From: Aphelocoma coerulescens
Taxonomy: Eukaryota; Chordata; Aves; Passeriformes; Corvidae
NCBI RefSeq assembly: GCF_041296385.1
Contig: NC_091014.1
Span: forward strand, 16,963,578 to 17,027,577
DNA length: 64,000 bases
Direction: 5' to 3'
The notes beneath the pieces are model-generated. The model saw nothing but the letters and a program-made list of their open reading frames with translations, was not told where the DNA came from and ran no database searches. Positions 48,643-62,300 of this stretch are shown piece by piece; position 1 is the stretch's first letter; the number at the start of each line of letters is the position of its first letter. The position numbers and the translations under genes were made by a program.

Positions 48643-51033
48643 GTATATGCCTTAACAGGTGTATATATAGACTTGGAACACAGACATACAAAACTGTGTT
48701 GATGCTCTGCCATATTTTTCATGTTTCAAATAGCATAATAAAATAATTTTTTCATTGTAAGACAGTAATTGAGTCATGATGGTAGTTGTCTTCTTTTGAA
48801 TCATGTGAATAAGTTATTGCACTCACTGCCATTTATTTGATTAACAAAATATCAGTGTAAACCTCCTGTGAAACATGAGATTTGCAGGTTAATGTAAGTT
48901 TTACCAAAGACAAATGAGGAGCAAGGCAATGCTTTATATGTAAATCTCAAGGAATTTATGTTATTTGTAGAAGTTGTCCCATGTTTTGTGCCTTATGAAA
49001 ACTGGGACCTCTTGACTTTTCAGAGAATATTCCACACCACTTCTCCATTCCATGTCCTTATAGATTATTGCCTGACTACTGTAACATACACTGGAGAACA
49101 GTGAACAGCTATTTCAAACTCCAGTGTCCCAAGAAAAAGCATCTAATTTTAGGTAGATGGGAAGTGGGAGAAATGTGGGAAATGTCAAGTGGTTTTATTT
49201 TCCTAGGAGCTTATAATTGCTTACATTTTGTCCTGTTTAATCAGTAATCTTTCTAGTAAGCTTTAATCCCATTTTGAAATTTGCTACTTAATGCAATGAG
49301 CTGTGTGATGCAATGCTATGTAATGAGGGCAAAAATTATTACATTCAGCACTTTTCAAATTCCCCAGAGTCACTTTTTGATAGCAGTGAAATTAAACTGA
49401 CATATTTTCAGGGAGATGTTTTAAATATTTAATGCCCATGTATAATACAAAGATTAATATTATGGAAAAGAATGAGGGTTTTTAAAGTTAGAGCTTGTTA
49501 TTCTCTCTTCTCACTTCTAATGAGTCCTCTTTATCTGGATAGGGTGCCCTCCAAACCGAGGTACAGAGAGGTAGTTTGGATAGCTCTGTTACTCTACTCA
49601 CAGTTCAGATTAGCAGTTAATATGTCATGTGTGGGGGAGCAGGGCACATAATGGCTAGACAGTAAAAAGCAGAAATTTTAATTCTGGCTCAGATTTTCCC
49701 TTGTAACCAGTGTGATGTTTTATAGAATCAAACAGGTCATTCTTGGTTTCTGACATTTCTGTTGATGATATAAATATTCTACGTTAATTGAATGGTTCCA
49801 TACTAGTGTCAGACAAAAAAAAAAAAAGAAAAAAATCAGTAAGCTTAATATAAATAAAAATATATTTTTTAATGTGATAAAGTAGCCTTGTGAGTGCAAA
49901 ATATGAAATTAATTTAGCTTCTACTATCTAAGCTTAAGTAATTAAACATGCAACTAATGAAAACCTTTCTACTCATCAGTATGTCTCAGACTTTGACTTG
50001 CTGTTATTCATTTTCCTAACTACAGTCATAATTCCAAAATTCTCCTGAATTCTTGAGAGGTGTTAATGGCTGATGCTGTTAAGTGCTAAAATATTCATGT
50101 ATGATTTTGAACATATTTGGAATTAAAATATTGATAGAAAATATGGCTACTGAGCTTACTGTGGGAATGTACAAGATATCTGAAAGACTTTTACAGAAAC
50201 AAGACTTCAGGGACTAGATTAAACTGTTGAACTGAATATAAACTAATGGTAATTATTATTAAGTTAGCAAATTAGTCCAAATTTATACTTTAGAGAAGTT
50301 ATCATTTTGTTGACACAGCTGAGCTACAAAAATATATTCAGTATGTTGTGGTAAGGAATTTGTCTTGCAGAGCTTTTCTTATTAATGATTTTAAGTATAG
50401 GCTTTTCTCTCTGTCTAACAGACATTTTCACCCCTGCTGTCACCAACTCACATATTTATTACTGCATTTTCCTTTTCTTTGTCTTTGACAAATGCATTTT
50501 TGCTCCAATTATATTCACCCAGACTGCAAAGAAGCTGTAAAGATCATTTTTCAGTCCATCATTTTTTCTTGCTTTCTTGCTCTGCATTTCCCTTAGCTCC
50601 CTTTCTTTTAGAGCACACCAAGGAAAACTTAGACATTTTGTCTTTTAAGGCCTTTAATGTACTAATACTGACACCTTTCATGGCATCTCAGATTCAGCAT
50701 TGAGATGCTGACTCCATTCTATCAGCCTATGATAACAGCTTCATCATCCACTTGAGCTCACAAAAAAGTAGCTATGCTATCTCCCACTCTGCCACCTTAC
50801 TTAAATGGAGCACCTAATGCAGATATTCTACTTTTTTTCTAAGTCCTTATGTTAAGTTCTGGTTTTTGGAATACCCAGAATAGATCTGACAGGTAGGCTT
50901 GAGTCTGTTAATAGCACTTAAAGTCACATTGATGAGTTTTGTGTTGCTTCTTTTTGCTTTTCTGTGAACTTATTGTCTCCTGTTTAATACTTGAGCCATA
51001 AAATCTGCAGGATAGCAACTGTGCTTTATTCTT

Positions 51034-51084
51034 ATTTATATAATATTTTAAATAATTATTATTTCATTATTATTTTATATAAAT
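51034..51084. repeat. AT-rich inverted repeat (hairpin)
   Basis: ATTTATATAA at 51034-51043 pairs with TTATATAAAT at 51075-51084 around a 31-nt AT loop. Confidence 0.8.
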
Positions 51085-54000
51085 ATCAGAAGTAATTCTT
51101 ACTGACCTGTTTACCAAAATGAATGCATGCACAATTGTTTATCTTATTAAAATTTAGAAAAATGCTGAATAACAAGATTCTTAGAAGATAAATTCAATTC
51201 ATACTCCTGTCCATATAAGTGACAGGCTTTAGTTTAAAAAGTTTGATGTTGCTGTCTTTCCTAGAAATTATCTACTATAGAAACATGTCAGATATCAGAA
51301 ATGTAATTTCATACTATCTTTTTACACTCAGTAATATAGATTTCATTAATCTTTTGTGATCTTTACATAGTTTATGATGTAAATTTTCAACTTTTATTTT
51401 TTCTGCCTGAAAGTATAGGAGTGCTCACTTCATATTATATGAGGTATAACTAATAAATAAATTTTAATTTAGCTTCTCGGTACATACTGTGCTAAAAATT
51501 TAGTTTCCATTGCTCCTGCAGTAAAAAGAAATGTTTTTCAATTAAAGAAAAAATTAAAATTTTATGTTTCTGAAAGGATTAGTTTTTTGAACAGAGGAGT
51601 GTTTGCCCTCCTTCTCTGTAAGCTCTATGATGAGATGATTTTGCAGTTGTGGACCCTGTGCCCTCCTTCTTCTGTGAATGGAAGCTAACAGGGTCTTCTC
51701 TGTGGATGTTCCAAAACCTGTAAAGAATTAAGAACATGGAAGTCTTTCTAATTGTAAAGAGCCTGTGATTTTATTCCCTGCTGAGAGCACTTTTGGAAGA
51801 TGTTCAATATATTGTCATGTGTTTCAAGAAACTGGAAGCTCTGCTGTTTTAGACTTTGAAAATCAGAGCTGGCAACCTAACATGAGATCCTTAAATCTCT
51901 GAGTACTGGTAGCAGACAGCTGGGATTCAACACTCTTGAATCATTTATGTTCAGAAGAACCAATTTACAATGATAAAATTACTGACTTTATTTTTGCATG
52001 CAGAGCTTAATGAACAGAGAATGATGTGAGTGGCAAATTTTAACTGCTCTGTTAACAACCCCACTCAACTTACTCAAAAGCTTCTGCATATTTTGATTGT
52101 CATCTTGACTTGGTCTCCACATGTGAGTGTATTGTAAATTAAACATAAAAATGCAAAGATGTTTTAACATGCAGTCTTAGAAGTACAGGTTTTGGCCCAC
52201 AAAAATTATTATTGCAAAATTTTAATATTGAACCAAAATATAACAGACTGTATGTCATCCTTCTTTTAATGATGGTACTTGTGTTGTACCTGGAGGAGGA
52301 CTTGCCCTCTGTCTGGAAAGTTACTGGAAGATTCTGACTAGTTTATATGGTACACTAAAAATGGCTTAAAAAGCATGAAAAGGAAATAAAAATTGTAACA
52401 CTACTCTTACTTATGTCTTTCAGTATGGCTTTCTGTTTTCTTTTGGTGATAACTGTAGGCCTATTTTTCCTATGTTATACATTGTTTTTCCCCAAAGCTT
52501 GGCTTCAGATGTGCAAAGCTGAGAATGAAAATTATTTTTAAAAAAGCAACAAACAAACTAACCCCACATTTGATTTACATTTTATATAGCTAGCAATGTG
52601 CATATTTTTTATTCCTAAATTCACCTCTTTTTTCCTTCTTTTGCTTAAGTTTATAGGCCTTAAGAGTCTATAGGAATAATGTATTCCTCATGCCTGGCAT
52701 GTTAAAAATAATATTTAATATACTTCTAATAATAAGATAAATTTTGTAATATCTGAATTTGAAATCTGCTCCTGTTTCTATTGCCCTCCTTCCAAATAAC
52801 TCTTTCCCAGAAGTCATCCTTCCTCCTCAAGATATTTGGAACAGTTGCACATAGTAAAATTGCAAGCTATAGTACAATGATATTGAATTGCAAGTAGCTT
52901 AAATATATGTATTAGCTACAGAAACTCAGAAGTTACTCTGTGATATGATCTACTCTAATATTATCAGATAAATCACAAGAGTCAGTGAGAGGAAGCCCTG
53001 CTCTCTCCAAAGCAACTGAGCAAGAACAGAAGTCCTTGAACACCTGATTACTGCAGCCATGACTTACCCTGGGAAATCTGTCTGGATTTTCTTTGTACTG
53101 AAATAGGTTGGTCAAAACAGGAAGAAATTTTCAAAATCTTTGCTGGAGGAGACCAATTCTACAGGGCCAGCATACTGTATCAGTAGAAATTTTATTTGGA
53201 ATGCATCATGAAAAGTAGAAAATGGAAACCTTGCTGATAAGAAACAGGACAGGGATCTTCAGCTTTTGATATTGATATAAGTGGAATAAATGTGTTTTTT
53301 AATTTTTTAAAGATCTTAATATTTTATTAATATTTCTAACTATAATCTTTGTTATCTGTGTTGAGATTTAGTAACTTCATTTTTACCCTCACCTGTTTAA
53401 ATGTAATTCCAAGGCACGTGGCTTTTACAAAGTCATTTATTTCTCAGGAGTTTAACAAATCTGGAAGTCAAGGTACCAGGGCATAGTAACAAGTGCCTTC
53501 TTCTCCAGCACAGCAGTTGAGAGCATCTAAAAGGGAATGAGGTACTTTAATGTAAAAGCTGCAGTGGCTCTTTCTACAGAAAATGTGTAAGATGCAAGAA
53601 AAGTACAAAGAATTGTTTTGCAGTGATGACCAGCTACTTTTTCTTGCAAGTAGATGGGGAGTATGCTTGAAGAGCAAAGGTCTTAAGAATTTAGGTCTCT
53701 CACCAGAACAGTTTGGAGACATTTTTTGAATCATTTTGCACAAGAGTCTGTTTGTAATACTTCCACATTTAGTGAAGATTAAAAAAAAAACCAACCCAAA
53801 ATTCAAAATGGGATTTAGTGATTTATAATCCTGAATAATCTGTTTTTTCTTCCATGCAAATGTTCATGCCATTTGAAAAATTGTATTTCATCAGGTTTTT
53901 TTCTACAGTTAGTTTCAAATTAAGTTGTTATTTGAATAGTTTGCTTTTCTGATAGTCAGGGAATGTGTTGCAATTTTAGATGATGCATCAAATTAAAAAG

Positions 54001-55428
54001 TTCAAATGGAAGCACTGAAAGTGCAGATTTGTGCTTGGATTTCATGTGCAACATACTGCAATTCATTCACTTATAACCTTTCTTTCATACAGAACAAAAT
54101 CTTTAACAATAGATTTAGTGTATTTGACAACTGAGTTCATTTTACCATATGTTAGTAGGACAGGGTTCTTATTCTGGTGTTTCTCTGTGTTCTTCAAAAA
54201 AGCCCAAAGCAACTATATGACAAAGTGAGCAGTTATTTCTATTTTCTAAATCAATTATGTGTGATATTAGCTAATGTCTTCCTTATTTTTCAAATATTAA
54301 TATTTTAAGTAACAAAGAAAGATGTTAACCAGATGCATAGTTCAGTACAAATATAGGAAGGTGTGATTCATGTTTCAGAGACCAGTTAGATTGAAAATGT
54401 GTTATATTATATGCTTTGGCTTAAGGTTTAGTGAAATAAAGTGAATCCTGTGACTCAGGTCTAAATTAGAAATAAAGTCACTTTAAATTACATTTGTAGT
54501 CAGGGAAAATATGTGTGAATCAGTCGCTTCTGATCTCATGCTGTCCTCTGCAAATATTTATTTCACTGTATTGTTTATGAAGGAATATGGCATTGACAGA
54601 AATTAGAATTCATCTGTTAAATCCTACATTTAATGGTCTGAATATAAAATACTCTATGAAGACTTCCTTGCAGATGTGAATGTCTCTTTGCAAGCCCAGA
54701 TGTTGCTTCCTGTACTGATTGTTACCAGAGATGTTGCCAGTAAGGAGTGATGGAAGTTCTGAAGCATCCAGGAGCAAATCCCGTGGAGACTGCTCAATAA
54801 AGGGAAAGAGATATTGAACGTAATTCCTCTAAAACTTGTTGTGTGGAGAAATACTGTAGGACATAGTGTTTGTACAATTCCTAGTGGCTGGAAGATCCCC
54901 TTACATTCTGAATGTTTTAATGGAAAAGGTATCTGTTTCTTTAGCACATTCCTTCTTCAGACAGAGTTACTTGACTCTTCAGAGACTCCTGAGCCCTTGC
55001 CTTTGTGTGCGCCTGTATTCTTATTGTTTGAATTTAAGGAATTTAGTGTTACAGATTTGAATACAATTTGGTTTTTTTTTTTTTGGTGGGAAACACATCC
55101 TTGTGGTTGTAATAGGAAAATAACTTTAACTCTTGTTTAGTAATGGATCTTATCTTTTACTGTCACTGAGTGAGCTCTAGAATTAATTTTTATTTCACTT
55201 CATAGTTATTCTGTAAAATCATACTATGTGTTCTGTATATTCTTGCCAACAATTGATTTAATGTATTTTGTTGATTGGGTTTAAACCTTTTCATTACTAC
55301 CCATGTTGCATAGTGACTAATTAGCAGAGCAACCTAAAAAAGAGTATTACAAAGATATCACTTGGTCCTTGACTATCTGCCAGTCTCTTCATTATCAGAA
55401 TTTCTTGGAGAAGGAAATATAAAGGGTT

Positions 55429-55441
55429 AAAAAAAAAAAAA
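55429..55441. repeat. A13 homopolymer
   Basis: A run of thirteen A after AAAGGGTT; no gene-derived sequence is recognised upstream. Confidence 0.95.
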
Positions 55442-56176
55442 GACATGGAGACTTTCCTGGATGTAGAACTTCAGACATTATTCCAGTAACAATTGCAATT
55501 GTATAATAAAATTTCCCACAAAAACAAATTTCTGTCTTGAACTCTGGGTACTGCAAAGGCTCTAGGATCCTAACTCTTTAATCTTGTAAAGCTGACTACC
55601 TAGTGTTGCATATCTGCAAAGTTCTGCAGTTTACCAAAATCTTTATTTCATTTTACTCCCTGAACATTGCATATTTTGAATGTGATTAGATTAATCCCAT
55701 TTACCTTATAGTGTAATTGGTCAGCTTTTCCTGTCTTCCCTAGGAGTTAATTCTCAAATTTTTAATGGAAATTGCTTAGTGAAATTTGTGCTAGATTAAG
55801 TGCTTTTTTCTCTATTGTTTTTGTTAATGTTGTTGTTTTAATTGCAGGAAAATGTTTAATATAGCTTTATGTCCCTTATGTGATTATTTTTCTTGAAGGT
55901 TGTCCTTGCAGAATTAACTGCCACCTAATAAATAGGCCCAGATGTAGCAACAAAAATGAATAGCAAATGCAGCTTTTGGAGTGAATGAGACTGGCTTGGA
56001 CTGAATGTAGCATAATCATTGCTATTCTAAAGGAGGTTTCTTTATGAACAGTGTTACAGAAACTAGTTTTTGGATCCAAATATTCTGATGGGGTCCTAAA
56101 GCATTTATGCATAAGATATTTAATGATGGATAACAACTTTTTCCTGAGCTGAAGGGCAGTACTTGGAGTTTCACAC

Positions 56177-56465
56177 TTGCTTGCCTGCATTAAAAATATG
56201 AAGAAAATATATATCAGGTGAAATTAATCCTAGTAATAAAGAACCATTACAAGTTTCAGATATAGTCACACAGAACCCTCTTCCAATGATTATCAAAACA
56301 TACAGCCATGTTTTACTAAATGAAAGATTTAGCTGTTAATTACATGAGAACAGCTTATTTACATTGAGACTATAACAAGAGTTTTAATTTTCTTTGATCC
56401 AAAGATTCTTTATTTAGCTGTATGTGTTCTTTGTATCTTCAGGAATACTGTGGTTTGGATTTTTC
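56177..56465 (+). repeat. Inverted repeat, left arm
   Basis: The reverse complement of this 289-bp segment matches 59062-59348. 56401-56460 differs from 59067-59126 at a single base. 56341-56400 has about five substitutions and one gap, 56281-56340 has three differences, and 56221-56280 has three. The outer 44 bp (56177-56220) are more diverged but end in the identical TTGCTTGCCTGCATTAAAA. Outside 56177 the similarity stops abruptly. Inside 56465 there is weak residual similarity for perhaps 25 bp. The sequence is not CR1 or any repeat I recognise. Confidence 0.93.
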
Positions 56466-58474
56466 TACTGTGGATTTTAGTGTGCAAGTACTTGAACAGT
56501 ACTTGGACATTACAAGATCAGAAAATGATTTTACAATGCTGTTTATAATGTGGGTTGTGTATTTTATTGTTGGTTGGGTTTTTTTTAAACACACCTGTAA
56601 ATATAATTCTTACAACTGATGGTACCCATATGGTTTTTATGTTTCTTCATATTATCAGAATATTGCTCAGGGTGAAGATAGAGTTTTATAGAAAAAAAAA
56701 CCCCAACCCCAAAAAAACTGCCCCAAACTCTAGTACCATTTTTTTCTGTCATACAGGGGAACCACAGTTTTGTTGTATTCAACTGCAGAAGATAGAGGAT
56801 GAAAAGCTGTAGCAAATCTATAGTGTTCAGAAAGACAAACATCCTTAATGCTACTAATGTGCAAAGACCACAATGAATTCAAATTTATGAAAATGTTATC
56901 CTAGAATTCATAAATCTGTAGGTTAAAATGAAGTTGGTAGGAAACTTTTTTTCTCCTCCAGCTCTTTAAAAGACAATTATATATGAAGAGGTAAAAATAC
57001 CTGTTTAGGGACAGCGGACGCTTGACAGTCTCCAACAGATCTGGTCTTTTTTCACTAAGTTTATTTAAGTAATTTTTGCTAAACCTTTATGGCTTTGGCA
57101 CAATTTTCTAATAACTTTTAAGTTAAGTAGTTGTGATTACATCTAAAAATCACATGATGTATATCATAATTGAAACAATTCTATTTTGCTTATTCTAGAA
57201 AAAAGAATAAGGTTAAAAGTATTCACATAGAATGCAACAGGTGATGAATATTGCTGGGCTAATAAGCCTTTGGGAAGGATGCAAGAATACAGATTGATTT
57301 TTGTTCTCTTATCTATAAAGTAGTTTCTTGACAACCCTCCAGGTCTTTGGATGGCTTTAAGTGAACCAGAATAACAATCTGATTTTGGCTTCAGTTGAGT
57401 TATTTGACAAACTGAACTCACCATTTTTAGCTGCTGTTGAAGAGTTAAATTGATCACAGAGCAGAAAAAAAACCCCAGGCATAGCATTTTGAATATTTTG
57501 AGTAGGATCTCAGGGATCCAGAGGCATGCTGCTGCTACATAAATACAATCTTACCTCTTTTCAAAGCATATTCACTTGGGCACTTTGAGAATCAATAGAA
57601 TGTAAGTTCAGTAAATAGGCTTCAAAACAAAAAATTTTTTGCAAATATGCAGAGCAATTCAAATACAATTTGCAGAGCATTTTACCGAGATGCAAAGGTT
57701 TTAGTCTTTCTGTTTTATAGTTAAGATTTACACATATCATTATTAATACTGCATAAAATCCTAACAGAAAATCAGATGGAAAAGCTGAGCTGAGGTTTTT
57801 GCATCCATATTCTGGTATCATCTATGCTTTTTTAAAGTGCTGTTTCACTCTGGACATGCTGTTCTGAGCCGATCTTAAGTAAGTAATAAAACTTGATAAG
57901 GCCTTCTACGAATAGAAAACAAAATTACCACTAGAAATTTTCAGTCTGGCAAAACCTCAAAGGTATTGAATCTCCCTTACTGTTAAAAAAACCCCAAGCA
58001 AAGAAAGAAGCCCCAACAAACCCAGCCAAAACCATCCAAACCAGAAAAGGCTGTCTATGCTCTGTGATAAAAAACCCACAACTCTGCTTTTTAATGGGTT
58101 CATTTATATTCATTCCAGCTGTGATTTGTACATTGGAACAGCACATAATGTGTAGCTTTCCATGATGTTTGAATTTTCACCTGACAGAATAGTACACTTC
58201 TTGGCACAGGAGGGGATTTTTGATTTGTCTAAATTCCATGGGATGTTCTTGTCAGTCTAGATTTCATTTTTGCTACATTACAGTCATGCTGTATCTTGAA
58301 TGGTTTCATTGTAATTACTTCTTTCTCAGAGGAAACATTGAGTTCATCTTAATTGCAGAATTATCATATTTAAACTTTACTGAAGTTGCCTGTCTTAACA
58401 ATTTGAGCCTTAGGATAAAAATATCTACGTAATAATGGACATTTGCTGTAGAAAAGCAATGCCAGACTGTCAAT

Positions 58475-58837
58475 GTGTCAAAAAATTATACTGAAGCTAA
58501 TTCAGCTAAAATTGCTGTGGTGAATATCAACAGAATTGAGAAAGTTGACCAAAACAAAATGACTAATGCTGGAAACATGAAATTGGAAGGTGGTTTAACA
58601 TTTATTTTATATAATGCCCATTTCTACAGTCATAATGGGGAGAGAATTAGAAGCAGAATAAATGTAGATTTTACTTACAGAAGGATGAAAATATCTAAAA
58701 ATGTGTTAAGTAATAAAGTGAATGTCACAAAATTGAAAAAATACCCGTTTATTTCAGAGCAACCAAAGTCCAGGTATTCAGCGAAAGAAACTCAGTATCT
58801 AAAATTATACTCCAATGGAATGATTGAACTAATTTGA
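58475..58837 (+). other. 120-codon open frame of unknown status inside the inverted-repeat spacer
   Basis: An uninterrupted frame of 120 codons starts MSKNYTEANSAKIAVVNINR (from a GTG; no strong Kozak context) and ends in a TGA. It is rich in Lys, Asn, Ile and Tyr, as expected of translated AT-rich DNA, and I recognise no domain, signal peptide or membrane segment. It is one of the longest frames in the window and lies between the two inverted-repeat arms, which is the only reason to list it. It is most likely chance. Confidence 0.12.
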
Positions 58838-59061
58838 AGATTTGATCAAAATTAGAAATTAAAAGGTGAATTTTTGCTTGGAAGTTGCAGGTGGTCAATA
58901 CACAATATTTCTTTAGTGCTTTCCAAATCTGGCTGTTCAGATAAAATCTTGTCAGTAAGCCAGGGGCTTTTTTTGCTGTTCGGGTTCCCAGGAATTTTAT
59001 TCAAATTATTTGGTTATAGTTGGCAAATAGAATTGCTGAAGATGCACTATAAGAAACCCTG

Positions 59062-59348
59062 GAAAAATCCAAACCACAGTATTCCTGAAGATACAAAGAA
59101 CACATACAGCTAAATAAAGACTCTTTGGATCAAAGAAAAAGAAAAGCTCATGTTACAGTCTCAATGTAAATAAGCTGTTCTCATGTAATTAACAGCTAAA
59201 TCTTGCATTTGGCAAAACATGGCTGTATGTTTTGATAATCATTGGAAGAGGGTTCTGTGTGACTATATCTGAAACTTGTAATGGTTCTTTATAACTTGAA
59301 TTAATTTCACCTGATACTTAGACTATATATTTTAATGCAGGCAAGCAA
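59062..59348 (-). repeat. Inverted repeat, right arm
   Basis: Reverse-complement partner of 56177-56465, about 95% identical over the central 240 bp by hand alignment. It starts GGAAAAATCCAAACCACAG and ends TTTTAATGCAGGCAAGCAA. The flanks on the two outer sides do not resemble each other and I see no target-site duplication. The 2,596-bp spacer holds a 120-codon open frame (58475-58837) and A/C-rich tracts. Confidence 0.93.
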
Positions 59349-62300
59349 CTGTTGTTTCCTCTTGACATGAAGTTCATCATCTGCTCTGGCTCTGACCATA
59401 ATGAAGTCTCCCACCATAAAGTAGCATGATAACAGCATAAATATAATGTAGTAACAGCAGGATTTAACTGCATGAATCAGCAGTGGACTGTTGTGGCTTT
59501 CCAAATCTGTACTGCAACTTTGCTATCTCAACACAATGTTAGAAAATAAATGAGGTAGCTTTATGCTTGGAATGTTTCCAGTCACCATAGGTAGTCTGAC
59601 TTCGTGCTTTGCTGGGGCTGCAAGGATGCTACTTCATGCTTCAGTCCTATCTTGGTCTTAGTGTGTTAGCATTTCCCTTGTGGCAACATGATCACTCACC
59701 AATAAGCAATACACTCTAGGTCATGAATGTGGAACTATAATGAAATTATTTGCCTTTTTATTACCTTTATTTATGTTTACTTTTCAGAAAGAAATTGAAA
59801 TTATTTTGAATATTTTTAGCTATTTGGACAGTCTTGGGTATTTATTTTTGCCTCCATGCAGGTTGTGAATACTGAATTGATTTTTGTTAATACATCTACA
59901 CGTGTATCAGAACTCTTCCTATTGATGGGCTTGTTCTCTTCATCAGTAGGCTGTCCAAAGCTTTTCCTAATTTTCAGGAAGATTGTCAATAGAGAAACTC
60001 CAACATATCAGATGATAATACTGTAATGAAACTGGTTTTCCAGTGACCACGATGTACCCAGCTTACAATAGTAATGAGTCATTAATTAATATTGTCTGCA
60101 AAAAGACCTTTATGTTCATTTTCCTTAATGAAAAGCTTGTAACATGTAAGTGCTTCCTGTATCTGTGACAATTCTTGTTTATCTATCTCAGAAGACACTG
60201 TGGGAAGAAAATAATATGTTCAGGAAGATAAAAAAGATATAGTTTTGATTACAAGTATTAAATTCTATCATCTTTACTTATTATCTCTCTAATAATTTTT
60301 ATTTATTAGTATTTACTTAGCCAATTTTCTTACTATCAGCTAAGAAGAACAAATGAAACATTTTTTTCCCCCATGTCATTCTTAACAGCTTCATTTCTGT
60401 CTTTAATTCTGAAAAGTGAATCTACATTGGTAGATGCAAATGTGCAATATAATAATACTGTTGTCTATTATTTTCTGTACATTTAAATAGCATTTAACAG
60501 AATCAACAAAAATATAATACAATGTCCTACCAGGAAGACTAAAGAAAATACTTTTTTTGTTAATCATCTTCAAGAGGATGCTCGTCTAGTAAGTGTCTGT
60601 GGGAGTCAGTATGAAGCTATTCAGAATTTCCACCAACAAAACAGCTGATGATAAAAATCTGTGGATGAGAGAGATTTACCATTCTGACAAAGTTAGGAGA
60701 AAAGTTACATAAACAAATCCTGAATCACTTGTTCATTGAACTCTTCAGGAAAGTAGTATTTTGATATAGTCAAATGAAAAGTTTTGCAAATAAAGTAAAA
60801 TTAGAATGGGTCATACCTCTGGAGTGTGAGACTGTACCCTGTGATGTCTGGCATAGACCAAAAGAGGTCTATGGGGTGGGCAATGCCTACAGCTCTCCTA
60901 GTAAGCTCCCAGAATGATGCTGTGGCACATGGGAGTGATTGGATCCTTGAATTAATGAACCTAAGAGCTTGTTTTGCCTTTCAGTGGTTTTCTTTCTTTG
61001 TCAGTATTGCATCCAGTTCTGAAGTTGTAAGTCAAAGACATAGAGAGGGCTCAGAGAGCATAACTGAAGTATTTGATATACTTAATTTGTCAAAAAGAAA
61101 AGCAATAGGTGAATTGATTAATATATGAGAAATTTAATATGGAAAAAACCCCATACACTAAATAACAATGAATTTCTGCAGCTCTTAAAGATTTCAAATT
61201 GGTGTTTTTTCTGAAATTTAAAACAACCCCAAAAATAGGTTTAGTTTTAGTTCCTATTATCCACACAAGAGGCCAGACCAGAATAAGTAATGTTCTTCTC
61301 TGGTAGTATCATGTATGACTAGGAAACAGCCCCAAATTTATGTTGTGTACCTGTCAAGTAATACTCCCACTGACATACATGGTTGTTATCATGTGTGGGT
61401 ACAAAAAACATCTGAAACCCTCACAGTTGTTGAAACAGTTAGATAGTGAACTGGCCTTAGAATATAATTTTGAAATGTCAGTCACCATTTCTAAAACATG
61501 TGTAATGTTTTTGTCTACAAACGAATTACTTCTAAACATTTTGGTATCTAGTAATTTTTAATTATCCTTACCAACTTAGAGCACACAGTGTTAGAACCAC
61601 ATTGCAGTGGTAAAATATGTCTAAAATTGTAATTCTCTGTAAAGCCTAGTTGCAGAGGAAAAGCACTATTTTTTTTTTCAAAACAGGTTCAATAGTTGTT
61701 GAGTAATCACTGTTTTTTTTCCTTAATGTTTTTAATTTTTGTCACCATATCCAGTAACATTATTGAACTCTAGAAGCACGTTGATTTTGTTCTGCCCCTA
61801 AGTTGTGTCCTTCCTCATCCTGGAAGGCTATATTTCTGGAAGGCTATTTTCTGTTCACACTTCTACACCTCTCAGGGTGCTGGGACTAAACTCCTTATGG
61901 ATCGAGCAGTGTGTTTTGAAGGCTGGGAGGAGCACATTACTGAATTGGGGTCCCCCTTCACCTGCACATGTTGCCAAGAATTGTGTTTGTCTGACTCCTG
62001 CTATAGCAAAGGAAAGACATGGTGCTAGGTGTGTGTAATCTGAAGGGATTTCCAGTAAGCCTTGCTTTATGGCTTCTACTTCACAGTGCTGCTGTTACTG
62101 TCCAAGTTTAAATCAAATCTTCCACACAATGAAAATCTATTTTACTGTCCTGTAAGTTTCTAGAAAAACCACTTTCTGACTCCTGTAAGATGTATTTCTC
62201 TCATCAACCAATGTTTTTATTTATTTTCAGTAAATACCACAAAAGGATCTCTGCATTTTCTCCATTTCAATATAAAAAGGATTTTTCTTGAACAAAGGAA

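Noticed and set aside
49555..49720. MIR-like wording (GAGGTACAGAGAGGTAG)
   Set aside because: The match is short and the rest of the SINE is missing. MIR-like sequences are rarely recognisable in birds, so chance is likely.
53468..53806. 112-codon minus-strand open frame
   Set aside because: No domain, no recognisable exon borders and a random-looking composition.
60985..61070. Possible CR1-like block (GTATTGCATCCAGTTCTG and following)
   Set aside because: Only about 20 bp resemble the CR1 CAGTTCTGG region and no further CR1 blocks follow in order.
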